A stretch of 33,530 nucleotides of DNA from Lachnospiraceae bacterium (GTDB lineage Bacteria > Bacillota > Clostridia > Lachnospirales > Lachnospiraceae), in the NCBI GenBank assembly GCA_015057325.1, contig SVEQ01000019.1, positions 1-33,530 of the forward strand. The letters run 5' to 3'. Below, piece by piece: positions 16,901-24,252 of the stretch. A program made the position numbers and the translations under genes. The notes below the pieces were generated by a model. That model was not told the DNA's origin. It saw only the letters and a list, made by a program, of their open reading frames with translations, and did not search any database. Every line of letters starts with the position of its first letter. Position 1 is the stretch's first letter.

Positions 16901-17617
16901 ATGGAGAAATTAAGAGAGTATGCAAAGGAAATAGGAATCGATTTATCGGATGAACAACTTGATAAGTTTTTTACTTATTATGAAATGTTAATTGAAACCA
17001 ACAAGGTAATGAATTTAACTGCGATAACGGATAAGGATGAGGTTATTGTTAAGCATTTTCTTGACAGTATGCTTTTAGTTAAAGCATATCCTGATATTCT
17101 GGATTGTGAGAAAGTTAAGATTCTTGATCTTGGAACAGGTGCAGGTTTTCCCGGACTTCCGCTTAAAATAGTATTTCCTTATATTGATATCGTTCTTATG
17201 GATTCACTTAATAAAAGAGTTAAGTTTTTGCAGGAAGTAATTGATAAATTAGGCCTTAACGGTATTGAAGCAATACACGGTAGGGCGGAAGAGATGGCAA
17301 GAAATAAAACACATCGAGAGGCATATGATATATGTGTTAGTCGCGCGGTTGCCAATCTGTCAACATTAAGTGAGTATTGCCTTCCGTTTGTAAAAGTTTC
17401 CGGCTCATTTATTTCTTACAAATCTTCAGAAATAGAAGAGGAACTTAATAGTGCCAAGAAGGCAATAACAACAATTGGTGGGAAATTAACTGCGGTTAAA
17501 AAGGTTAATCTGCCGGGTTCTGACATAGAGCGATCTTTTGTTATTATCGCTAAAGAAAAGAATACTCCAAAAGCTTATCCGAGAAAAGCCGGAACAGCAA
17601 CTAAGAATCCTTTATAG
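16901..17617 (+). CDS. rsmG: RsmG (GidB), 16S rRNA 7-methylguanosine methyltransferase
   Basis: This 238-aa S-adenosylmethionine-dependent methyltransferase acts on G527 of 16S rRNA (E. coli numbering). The RsmG signature is clear: MNLTAITDKDEVIVKHFLDS around 37-56, SAM-binding motif ILDLGTGAGFPGLPLKI around 75-92, then SRAVANLSTLSEYCLP. The ATG follows GGTAGGAG. It lies in the mnmG operon, which ends at the strong hairpin 17622-17649. Loss of this gene causes low-level streptomycin resistance in several bacteria (family knowledge). Confidence 0.97.
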   Translation: MEKLREYAKEIGIDLSDEQLDKFFTYYEMLIETNKVMNLTAITDKDEVIVKHFLDSMLLVKAYPDILDCEKVKILDLGTGAGFPGLPLKIVFPYIDIVLMDSLNKRVKFLQEVIDKLGLNGIEAIHGRAEEMARNKTHREAYDICVSRAVANLSTLSEYCLPFVKVSGSFISYKSSEIEEELNSAKKAITTIGGKLTAVKKVNLPGSDIERSFVIIAKEKNTPKAYPRKAGTATKNPL

Positions 17618-17621
17618 CAAT

Positions 17622-17649
17622 AAAAAACCACTCCTATGAGTGGTTTTTT
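17622..17649. terminator. Bidirectional terminator between rsmG and the exonuclease gene
   Basis: A 12-bp stem AAAAAACCACTC / GAGTGGTTTTTT has a 4-base loop (CTAT). It starts 4 bases after the rsmG stop and lies 18 bases past the stop of the minus-strand exonuclease gene, with T runs in both directions. Confidence 0.92.
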
Positions 17650-17667
17650 ATTATACGAATATTGGAA

Positions 17668-18633
17668 TTATGAGGCATTTTCTTCTGCCTGTTTCTGATG
17701 CCTTTTTTCTAGTCTTCTAAGTTGAATATCTTTCTGTCTTTTTTTGATTTTCTCATATTCACGTTTGCCGATTTTCTCGATGGTTTTGACTACAAAACAT
17801 TCATCGGAGTTGGCGTTTTTGAAACGAATCTTTCCACATTGAAGTCCGTGATTCCAACATCTTCCCACACAAAGTTGTGTTGAATTATTGGAGAACCAAT
17901 GGATTTTCATCTTAAGGTTGCGGTTACATTTGTAACACTTCATAGCAGTTATGCGGCTGTCCTTCATGGCAGTTTTCTTATCCGGAAATGTACTGCTTAT
18001 GTATTCAATGGAATTAGTGTGTCTTATTGTTATCTCTTCTTCTTTGCAAGTCGGATATTGATAACAATCCACACTATACATATCGGACAGTCGTCGGTGA
18101 CTTAATTTCTGGAAAACCTTGGCTGTGTAAAAAGCATCATTTTTTGCACTGTGGAAAGGTCCATCAACAGGAATCCTCATTGATTCCACAGCTTTTTCAA
18201 GACTTGGATTTTTCGTGGCATCACCAAGTTTGGTCTTGGCGTATATTTCCTGTAGGTTATAGTATTTCAACGGTGACGGAAGTCTGTCAAAATAATAGTA
18301 ATCCATGTTCTGCTGAAGATGGAAGAGATCTAATTGACCCCAAGTACAGAATATATAATCTTCGCCGCACCATTTTCTAAACTCGCGAAATACCACATCA
18401 AATGGTCTGCCTTTTTTGAGAACAGATTCATCATAGTTGAGCAAATCTCTTATTGCCGGATGTATTCGGCGGTAAAGTCTTGGTTTCACAATGCTTCCGT
18501 ATTGGTCAACAATATTGAAGTTGTTATCCAGCTTGGTGGCACCAATTTCGATTACCTCAAATGGAAGATTCTTATCGGTTGTAATGTCCTTTTTACCCTG
18601 ATTCCACTCAAGATCTAAAACAATGTAGTTCAT
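17668..18633 (-). CDS. DEDDh 3'-5' exonuclease with Cys-rich C-terminal extension
   Basis: This is a 321-aa RNase T/DnaQ-superfamily exonuclease similar to KapD/ERI-type proteins. The catalytic residues are visible: D7 and E9 (LDLEW), D102 (WGQLD), H161 and D166 (HSAKNDA), giving DEDDh. Residues about 228-272 hold a CxxC, then C, C, H and C in the order CYKC...LCVGRCWNHGLQCG, which looks like a metal-binding module, followed by a Lys/Arg-rich coiled tail. The substrate is unknown; such domains act on RNA or DNA ends. The ATG is 9 bases after the stop of the membrane coiled-coil gene, with a GAGGAG site. It is last in the parA-parB gene run. Confidence 0.85.
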   Translation of the reverse strand: MNYIVLDLEWNQGKKDITTDKNLPFEVIEIGATKLDNNFNIVDQYGSIVKPRLYRRIHPAIRDLLNYDESVLKKGRPFDVVFREFRKWCGEDYIFCTWGQLDLFHLQQNMDYYYFDRLPSPLKYYNLQEIYAKTKLGDATKNPSLEKAVESMRIPVDGPFHSAKNDAFYTAKVFQKLSHRRLSDMYSVDCYQYPTCKEEEITIRHTNSIEYISSTFPDKKTAMKDSRITAMKCYKCNRNLKMKIHWFSNNSTQLCVGRCWNHGLQCGKIRFKNANSDECFVVKTIEKIGKREYEKIKKRQKDIQLRRLEKRHQKQAEENAS

Positions 18634-18642
18634 ATTACTCCT

Positions 18643-19215
18643 CTAGTTAGCTCTCATTCTTCTTACATTGTCATTGCTGTCATTGTAATAAGTGTCAAGT
18701 GTTTTGTTGATTTCTTCAAGTATTTCCATTGTTTCTTTAGAAGTACTTGATGAATTGCCGTTTAACTGAACAAGAAGTTTGGAAATGCGGTCTGAACTGT
18801 TAAGCATTTTGTTATTGTTTTCTGTAGATTTTTTGATAAGAATCTTTGTACACAATTTCTGCTGCTCAATAAGTTCGGCATTTAATCTCTGGTTTTCTTC
18901 TTTCAATTGCATGAGCTCATTAACCAAAGCTTCGTTCTGTTTCTTGTTGCTGGCTTCTTCTCTTTTTGCTACAGAGTAGATTCCCTTCTCAACTTTGACA
19001 AGTTCCGTCTGCTTGTCCATTGAAGCTGATGAAAGTTCATCTACCATTTTGACTATGCTGTCAACTAAAAAGTAAGTGTCTGCAAGAGCAATGATTCCGA
19101 AAACTATAATAAGCTGAATCATTTGCGGTGCGTTCAATATAAGGTATAGCATTATAAGAATAGAAGCAACAAAACCAACAGCGCTGAATGTAAGATTTGA
19201 TTTCTTGGTTCTCAT
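18643..19215 (-). CDS. Two-helix membrane protein with long coiled coil, unknown function
   Basis: This 190-aa protein has two hydrophobic segments (about 10-28 and 32-52) joined by a short turn, then a long cytosolic coiled coil at about 60-115 (LKEENQRLNAELIEQQKL) and a second helical stretch to 175 (EILEEINKTLDTYY). The ATG at 19215 follows GGGGG by about 7 bases; the upstream in-frame extension runs into the tRNA-Arg gene and is rejected. No family is recognised. The topology is like membrane-anchored scaffold proteins. Its position between parAB-linked genes suggests expression with them but does not define a role. Confidence 0.75.
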   Translation of the reverse strand: MRTKKSNLTFSAVGFVASILIMLYLILNAPQMIQLIIVFGIIALADTYFLVDSIVKMVDELSSASMDKQTELVKVEKGIYSVAKREEASNKKQNEALVNELMQLKEENQRLNAELIEQQKLCTKILIKKSTENNNKMLNSSDRISKLLVQLNGNSSSTSKETMEILEEINKTLDTYYNDSNDNVRRMRAN

Positions 19216-19253
19216 TGTAATACCCCCAATCATTTTTATGTAATATAGAAAAA

Positions 19254-19325
19254 TGCACCCGGCGGGAATCGAACCCACAACTAATCTTTAGGAGAGACTT
19301 GTTATATCCATTTAACTACGGGTAC
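19254..19325 (-). tRNA. tRNA-Arg (anticodon CCU)
   Basis: On the minus strand the 72 bases fold as a full cloverleaf. The acceptor GTACCCG pairs with CGGGTGC (one G-U), followed by discriminator A with no encoded CCA. The D arm is GTTA/TAAC, the anticodon stem AGTCT/AGATT and the anticodon loop CTCCTAA with CCT at the anticodon. The T arm is GTGGG-TTCGATT-CCCGC. It reads AGG codons. It lies between DUF3881 and the coiled-coil membrane gene, in the same direction. Confidence 0.92.
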
Positions 19326-19338
19326 TAAAATTAGCTGA

Positions 19339-20223
19339 TTATGAAAATTGAACCTGTCCCTGTAGCCAAATAATTCCTTTAAATCTTCTGCCAACTAACG
19401 GGATGCCTTCAAGGTCAAGTGAATTGATTACTACGTTGATAGTGATATCATTGCATAGTACAGTTAAATTATACACCATTTCTTCAGAAAAATCATTATT
19501 AATTTCTTCTATTTTTTTAATTATTCCCATAATAGAGTAGTGTTCGTTGTCTATTCCGTAAGGAATAAAATATGTTTCGACAACAGTAAGAAGATCTTCT
19601 TCTTTAATTCTCTTTGTCATAAGGGAGTATGTATCCATATCATCAAGAGTGAGATCCTCTAATGCATCCATATCTCCGGAGCGTGCTTTTGCAATAAGGC
19701 GTTTTCTCTCCTTGGCACTTATTGGCTGCTTTTCATATGGAAGAGCAACGTGGTCAAGATGTACACCATAGAGTATTCTGCCGGAAAGCGAAAGAGCACC
19801 GAACTTCACCTTTTTGGGATTCTTGTAATAGTCATTAAGCCAGATACTACGAACATAATCCGTAACATTTTGCAATTTGTAGATAAGAGTTATACCCAAA
19901 TTGTAATCATCGGAAATTGCGGAATAGGATTCAGAATCGGTATGTCCTTCTATTTGTATATCAGGTTGGTAGGTTATTGATTGACCCGCACAATAAGGAA
20001 ACGCATTGTCAACAATTACAGTTCCTTTAGAGTCCGCTTCTGCAACGACGGAAACGCCGAATCCCTGTCCGATGTGATAGTTGTATTGTATAATTTTGGT
20101 ATCCGCACCGACTTCAATTTCGCGTTTGTCTGCAGCCTCTTTTATGGCTGTGTTAATCAATACGTTTTGCTCGATTTTGTTTTTGAGTTTTGAAAAACCA
20201 ATAGCTCTATAATAACTATGCAT
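19339..20223 (-). CDS. DUF3881 family protein
   Basis: This 294-aa soluble protein starts MHSYYRAIGFSKL, which I recognise as the DUF3881 family of Lachnospiraceae and relatives. No catalytic motif is known. It has an internal GHTDSESYSAISDDYNLGITLIY segment, a conserved YGVHLDHVALPYEKQ-like stretch near 155-170, and acidic/helical regions after it. The ATG follows CAGGAG. It begins 15 bases after the DUF4446 gene, and the tRNA-Arg gene follows 13 bases after its stop. Function is unknown; the linkage to parAB is what can be stated. Confidence 0.8.
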   Translation of the reverse strand: MHSYYRAIGFSKLKNKIEQNVLINTAIKEAADKREIEVGADTKIIQYNYHIGQGFGVSVVAEADSKGTVIVDNAFPYCAGQSITYQPDIQIEGHTDSESYSAISDDYNLGITLIYKLQNVTDYVRSIWLNDYYKNPKKVKFGALSLSGRILYGVHLDHVALPYEKQPISAKERKRLIAKARSGDMDALEDLTLDDMDTYSLMTKRIKEEDLLTVVETYFIPYGIDNEHYSIMGIIKKIEEINNDFSEEMVYNLTVLCNDITINVVINSLDLEGIPLVGRRFKGIIWLQGQVQFS

Positions 20224-20238
20224 GTATGGGCTCCTGTT

Positions 20239-20796
20239 TTAATAACTTATTTCGGGCTTTTTCTCTTCTCTTTTCTTTGCTGCTTCATTTGCTCCCTCTG
20301 CACCTATTGCCACATTAAGAGCAAGTCGTTCTTCTTCCGATAATATGTAATAAGACTCTTCGTTAGTTACTTCCTTACAGTATGTGAAGCAGCCTTCTCT
20401 ACTATGCATAGAAGTAATTATGATTCCGTCATGGTTCTCTGTAAGAAGAGCAAGTGAAAAACTCAACTTTCCGGACATCTCTTTGAAGGCATCATATTTC
20501 ACAAGTCCGATTTTGCAAAATGTTGTAAGGAACTTGTCGTTAATCGCCTTGATGTCGCGGTTCTGGTTTTTCTCATTTTTTACGACTTGCCTAATTTCTG
20601 AAAATCTTTTGATGATTACTTCCTCAAGGTTTGCACCATCATTGCCGGATGTGAAATTGCTAAGTCGTCTATTCATTCTTCTGTACTTAGAATAAATTGT
20701 AAATATTAATACAAATTGAATCAGAACCAGAGCAATCAATACGATTACGATTAGATCGGTTCCGATACCAATGGACTGAAATATTCCTGATCCCAT
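20239..20796 (-). CDS. DUF4446 family membrane protein
   Basis: This 185-aa protein has one N-terminal transmembrane helix (about 13-35) followed by the DUF4446 domain: a helical part (LEEVIIKRFSEIRQVV) and the conserved GLVKYDAFKEMSGKLSFSLALLTENHDGIIITS at about 98-130, ending in a basic/acidic tail. Genes of this family often follow parB in Firmicutes. It starts 27 bases after parB and is clearly in the same transcription unit. Molecular function is not known. Confidence 0.85.
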   Translation of the reverse strand: MGSGIFQSIGIGTDLIVIVLIALVLIQFVLIFTIYSKYRRMNRRLSNFTSGNDGANLEEVIIKRFSEIRQVVKNEKNQNRDIKAINDKFLTTFCKIGLVKYDAFKEMSGKLSFSLALLTENHDGIIITSMHSREGCFTYCKEVTNEESYYILSEEERLALNVAIGAEGANEAAKKREEKKPEISY

Positions 20797-20823
20797 CAGA
20801 TTAACTCCTTTGTATAAATAATA

Positions 20824-21750
20824 TTATGACTGAATAGAATATATTAATTCCATAATATGTTCTAATTCTTCTTTAGAAAAATACTCTATTTCAATCTTTC
20901 CCTTTTCGTTGTTCTTTGCCTTGACCGTAGTCTTTGCTCCGAGTTTGTACTTGAAGTTTTCCTCTAATTCTTTGTAAAGGAAAGAGAGGTCTTCGGTTGT
21001 GGCTGCAGTTTCTTTTTCTGATTTAGGATTGTTTGCTTCATTTACTATTTTCTTAACAAGCTTTTCAGTTTCGCGAACAGACAGTCTTTCATCGAATACT
21101 TTGTTTGCAGTTTCGTACTGAAGATTAGGATCTTCTATTCCAAGAAGTGCGCGTGCATGTCCGTTGGAAAGTTTTTCGTCAATTACCATTTCCTGAACCT
21201 GCTCACATAATTTCAATAAACGAATAGTATTTGTTATTGCAGTACGACTCTTGTTAACCCTTTCTGCCACATCGTCTTGTTTTAAGTTAAATTCATTGAT
21301 GAGTTTCTGGTAAGCCTGTGCTTCTTCAATCGGGTTTAAGTCTTCACGCTGAATGTTCTCAATGAGTCCGATTTCCAAAACCTGCTGATCAGTATAGTCT
21401 TTAATTACAACAGGAACTTCCTTAAGCCCTGCCTTCATTGCAGCACGCCATCTACGTTCACCTGAAACTAACAGATAATATTTGTCTCTTTTTGTTACAA
21501 CGAGTGGTTCAATTACTCCGTGTTGAGTTATAGAATCTGCGAGTTCCTGAAGAGCATCCTCATTGAACTGTTTACGAGGCTGATCTTTGTTAATCTCTAT
21601 ATCTTTTATTTTGAGCTTCATTTCTGTGGGGATTTCCTTAACCACTTCTTTGATTTCTGTTTTTACTGAAGCTGAATTTCCTTTTCTTTTTTCTGCTGTG
21701 TTTACACCAAGCATCATATCAAGGCCGTTGCCCAATCCTTTTTTTGCCAT
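20824..21750 (-). CDS. parB: ParB/Spo0J chromosome partitioning protein
   Basis: This 308-aa centromere-binding CTPase loads on parS and slides to form the partition complex near the origin. The N-terminal ParB/Srx-like domain (about 42-130) carries the CTP-binding GERRWRA motif and ENIQREDLNPIEEA. The HTH (about 150-185) includes KQDDVAERVNKSRTAITNTIRLL. The C-terminus is a dimerisation segment. AGGAGG lies before the ATG. The parS site at 21777-21792 sits in the 42-base gap between parA and parB, so ParB likely binds in its own leader. An intact 16-bp parS here supports autoregulation or local loading. Confidence 0.96.
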   Translation of the reverse strand: MAKKGLGNGLDMMLGVNTAEKRKGNSASVKTEIKEVVKEIPTEMKLKIKDIEINKDQPRKQFNEDALQELADSITQHGVIEPLVVTKRDKYYLLVSGERRWRAAMKAGLKEVPVVIKDYTDQQVLEIGLIENIQREDLNPIEEAQAYQKLINEFNLKQDDVAERVNKSRTAITNTIRLLKLCEQVQEMVIDEKLSNGHARALLGIEDPNLQYETANKVFDERLSVRETEKLVKKIVNEANNPKSEKETAATTEDLSFLYKELEENFKYKLGAKTTVKAKNNEKGKIEIEYFSKEELEHIMELIYSIQS

Positions 21751-21776
21751 GATTATTCCTCCTAAAGTTTTAATAA

Positions 21777-21792
21777 TGTTTCACGTGAAACA
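21777..21792. other. parS site 1
   Basis: This is the perfect palindrome TGTTTCACGTGAAACA, the bacterial consensus parS bound by ParB/Spo0J. It lies between the parA stop and the parB start. Confidence 0.95.
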
Positions 21793-22560
21793 TTACACAA
21801 GAATATTTGTTATTACTTCGTCTGCAAGAAGGCGATAACTTTCTGCACCGGCGCTTCTTGGATCGTAACTTATTATTGGCAAGCCATGACTTGGTGCCTC
21901 GGCCAGACGAACATTTCTTGGGATAATTGTTTTATAAACATTCTGATGAAGGTTCATTTTTACATTCTCGACAACCTGTAGAGAGAGATTTGTTCTGGAA
22001 TCATACATTGTAAATACAACACCTTCAATTTTCAAATCTTCATTTATTTTCTGCTGAATTAATTCTATTGTATAAATCAACTGTGATAAACCGTCCAATG
22101 CAAAGAACTCACACTGTATTGGAACAAGTACTGTGTTGGCTGCTGCCATGGAGTTAATTGTCAACATACCGAGTGCAGGCGGACAGTCAATGATTATGTA
22201 GTCAAATAATTTTTGTATTTTCTGCAAATGATTTTTGAGGATGAACTGCATATCCGGTTCACCTATAAACTCAACTTCTGCACCGGCAAGGTAACGATTT
22301 GACGGAAGAATGTTAAGATCCGGAATGACATTGATTAACATTGCCTCTCCGATGTTGCAATTTTCGCACATTACATCATAGATTGTATATTCGAGTTCAT
22401 CTTTCTGTATTCCGAAGCCAGTAGTAAGATGTCCTTGGGGATCCATGTCTACAGCAAGAACCTTAAATCCTTTCTCTGCCAAACATGCTGCAAGATTGAT
22501 TGATGTTGTGGTTTTTCCTACGCCACCTTTTTGGTTAGCGATAGCAATTATTCTTCCCAT
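21793..22560 (-). CDS. parA: ParA/Soj chromosome partitioning ATPase
   Basis: This 255-aa Walker-type ATPase moves the ParB-parS complex and in B. subtilis also regulates DnaA. The deviant Walker A KGGVGKTT is at 11-18, Walker A' VDMDPQGH is at about 38-45, and a Walker B-like [12 protein letters not shown] is at about 118-129. Length matches chromosomal Soj. The stop codon abuts parS site 1. It is the first gene of the parA-parB-DUF4446-DUF3881 run and has an extended -10 promoter at 22618-22623. Two more parS sites lie just beyond that promoter. Confidence 0.96.
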   Translation of the reverse strand: MGRIIAIANQKGGVGKTTTSINLAACLAEKGFKVLAVDMDPQGHLTTGFGIQKDELEYTIYDVMCENCNIGEAMLINVIPDLNILPSNRYLAGAEVEFIGEPDMQFILKNHLQKIQKLFDYIIIDCPPALGMLTINSMAAANTVLVPIQCEFFALDGLSQLIYTIELIQQKINEDLKIEGVVFTMYDSRTNLSLQVVENVKMNLHQNVYKTIIPRNVRLAEAPSHGLPIISYDPRSAGAESYRLLADEVITNILV

Positions 22561-22617
22561 AAGTATTACGCTTCCTTTGTTGATTTTTCGTTTGACGTCT
22601 TCAACGCCGCATTGCTA

Positions 22618-22623
22618 ATTATA
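22618..22623 (-). promoter_or_regulatory. Extended -10 promoter of parA
   Basis: On the minus strand TGCTATAAT forms an extended -10 (TATAAT complement at 22618-22623). The -35 candidate TTTCGT, 17 bases further, is weak. The spacing to the parA start is 57 bases. Confidence 0.55.
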
Positions 22624-22715
22624 GCATAATTGAGAAATTTACGAAAGACGACATGTAGTAAATTTAATTTTGAAAAATACTAGGTGTAGATTTGTGATAA
22701 TATTGACACAAAAAA

Positions 22716-22731
22716 TGTTTCACGTGAAACA
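22716..22731. other. parS site 2
   Basis: Perfect palindrome TGTTTCACGTGAAACA in the intergenic region between pyrC and parA, about 90 bases upstream of the parA -10. Confidence 0.95.
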
Positions 22732-22756
22732 TCCAATGCAGAAAAACATGGAAATA

Positions 22757-22772
22757 TGTTTCACGTGAAACA
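22757..22772. other. parS site 3
   Basis: Perfect palindrome TGTTTCACGTGAAACA, 41 bases from site 2 (start to start) and 19 bases past the pyrC stop codon. Confidence 0.95.
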
Positions 22773-22790
22773 TTCTAAAATGAATACGTA

Positions 22791-24089
22791 TTATTTTTGA
22801 TAAACAATCTTACCGTCACAAATGGTGTAAAGGATTTCTCCATCCAACTGTTTTCCTAAAAAAGGAGAGTTGGTTGATTTGGAAACAGGTTTGCCGACAG
22901 TGTAAGACTTGTCGTTAAAGATTACAAGATCTGCCGGGCCGCCCTCTGCGATATATCCGCAATCCAAGTTGTACATTTTTGCCGGATTGATTGTCATTTT
23001 CTCTATCAGTTGCAAGTATGAAAGATGACCTGCTTTTACAAGATTGGATATGCCAAGTGAAAGAGCTGTTTCAAGTCCGATTATCCCGCTTGGTGCTTCA
23101 GTAATGGGTTTTGCTTTTTCGTCAGCACTGTGTGGTGCGTGGTCAGTGGCAATTATGTCGATAGTGTTATCCTTTAATCCTTCGATGATTGCAAGTCTGT
23201 CTTTCTCGGTACGGAGTGGTGGGTTCATCTTTGCAAGAGTACCATTCTCTATAACAGCCTCTTCGGTTAGAGAAAAGTGATGAGGAGTGGCTTCACCATG
23301 AATATTGTTCATTCCTTTGGATTGAAGTTCTGCCTTCTTGCTTCTTATCAGTTCAACCCCTTCGCGTGTACTTATATGCTGAATGTCAATAATTGCATTA
23401 TAAGTTTCAGCGTAGTTTAAGTCTCTGGCAATCAAATCAATTTCGGCAGCTCTTGGTGAACCTTCGATATTATAATATTCGGATGCCTTACCATGGTTGA
23501 TGCCGTTGTTAGTTATAAGCTCCGGGTTTTCCTCGTGGAAACTTAAAGGAACATTTAGACTAGCTGCCTTTTTCATTGCTTCGATAACAATGTCATCATT
23601 CATAAGAGGAATACCGTCATCTGTAAATCCAACTGCCCCTGCATTTTTAAGTGTGTCCATGTCGGTAAGTTCTTTGCCCTGAAGTCCCATGGTGATGGAT
23701 GCACATGTAAGAACATGGATATCGGTTTCGGATGCCTTGTCGGTTACATATTTAAGAGTTTCAAGATTATCAACAACGGGTTTGGTGTTCGCCATCAAAA
23801 CTACTGTTGTGTATCCGCCTTTTGCAGCGGCCTTGGCTCCGGTTAATATATCTTCTTTATAAGTAAACCCCGGATCTCGGAAGTGAGAGTGAACATCTAC
23901 AAGACCGGGTGCAACAAATAAGTTGTCTGCGTATATTACTTGCAAATTGTTTCGCTCATCCTCGGGAAGTTCAGCTTCTATAATGAAATTGTCGATTCGA
24001 ACAATGTGATTGTCCTTGATTAAAATATCAAGTGTTTCATCTTTGTTCGACTTGGGATCTATGACGTGTCCGTTTTTAATAAGTAGCAT
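22791..24089 (-). CDS. pyrC: Dihydroorotase (PyrC, class I)
   Basis: This 432-aa zinc amidohydrolase interconverts carbamoyl-aspartate and dihydroorotate in pyrimidine synthesis. The metal-binding DVHSHFRDPG is at about 65-74 and IATDHAPHS near 310, with MANTKPVVDN and FHEENPEL between them. The C-terminal strand is typical of amidohydrolases (GGPADLVIFNDKSYTVG). The ATG follows AAGGAGG. It is monocistronic here, not within a pyr operon, and is divergent from the GGDEF gene with 163 bases between start codons. A close relative, allantoinase, is less likely because no purine-degradation genes are nearby. Confidence 0.93.
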   Translation of the reverse strand: MLLIKNGHVIDPKSNKDETLDILIKDNHIVRIDNFIIEAELPEDERNNLQVIYADNLFVAPGLVDVHSHFRDPGFTYKEDILTGAKAAAKGGYTTVVLMANTKPVVDNLETLKYVTDKASETDIHVLTCASITMGLQGKELTDMDTLKNAGAVGFTDDGIPLMNDDIVIEAMKKAASLNVPLSFHEENPELITNNGINHGKASEYYNIEGSPRAAEIDLIARDLNYAETYNAIIDIQHISTREGVELIRSKKAELQSKGMNNIHGEATPHHFSLTEEAVIENGTLAKMNPPLRTEKDRLAIIEGLKDNTIDIIATDHAPHSADEKAKPITEAPSGIIGLETALSLGISNLVKAGHLSYLQLIEKMTINPAKMYNLDCGYIAEGGPADLVIFNDKSYTVGKPVSKSTNSPFLGKQLDGEILYTICDGKIVYQK

Positions 24090-24126
24090 TTGGTTCCTCC
24101 TTTATATAAGTAGTACATTAATATCA

Positions 24127-24132
24127 ATTATA
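24127..24132 (-). promoter_or_regulatory. Extended -10 promoter of pyrC
   Basis: On the minus strand TGCTATAAT gives an extended -10 about 37 bases before the pyrC ATG. A TTGTTG lies 18 bases further upstream. No PyrR attenuator hairpins are seen in the short leader. Confidence 0.55.
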
Positions 24133-24166
24133 GCACAAGCAGTTGGCAAACAACAAATAAAAAAGC

Positions 24167-24195
24167 ATGACAATAGAAAATGATTGTGTTATACT
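24167..24195 (+). promoter_or_regulatory. Promoter of the Peripla_BP-GGDEF gene
   Basis: ATGACA (24167-24172), a 17-base spacer and TATACT (24190-24195) preceded by TG (extended -10). It is 57 bases before the ATG and divergent from the pyrC promoter. Confidence 0.65.
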
Positions 24196-24252
24196 TATAG
24201 GCGATATGTGGCTTTGTTTAGTTATGATTATGTGAAAGAGGAGATTTGTTCA

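Noticed and set aside
19254-19325. tRNA-Arg(CCU) as a phage attachment site
   Set aside because: No integrase nearby and no second copy of the tRNA 3' end in the window.
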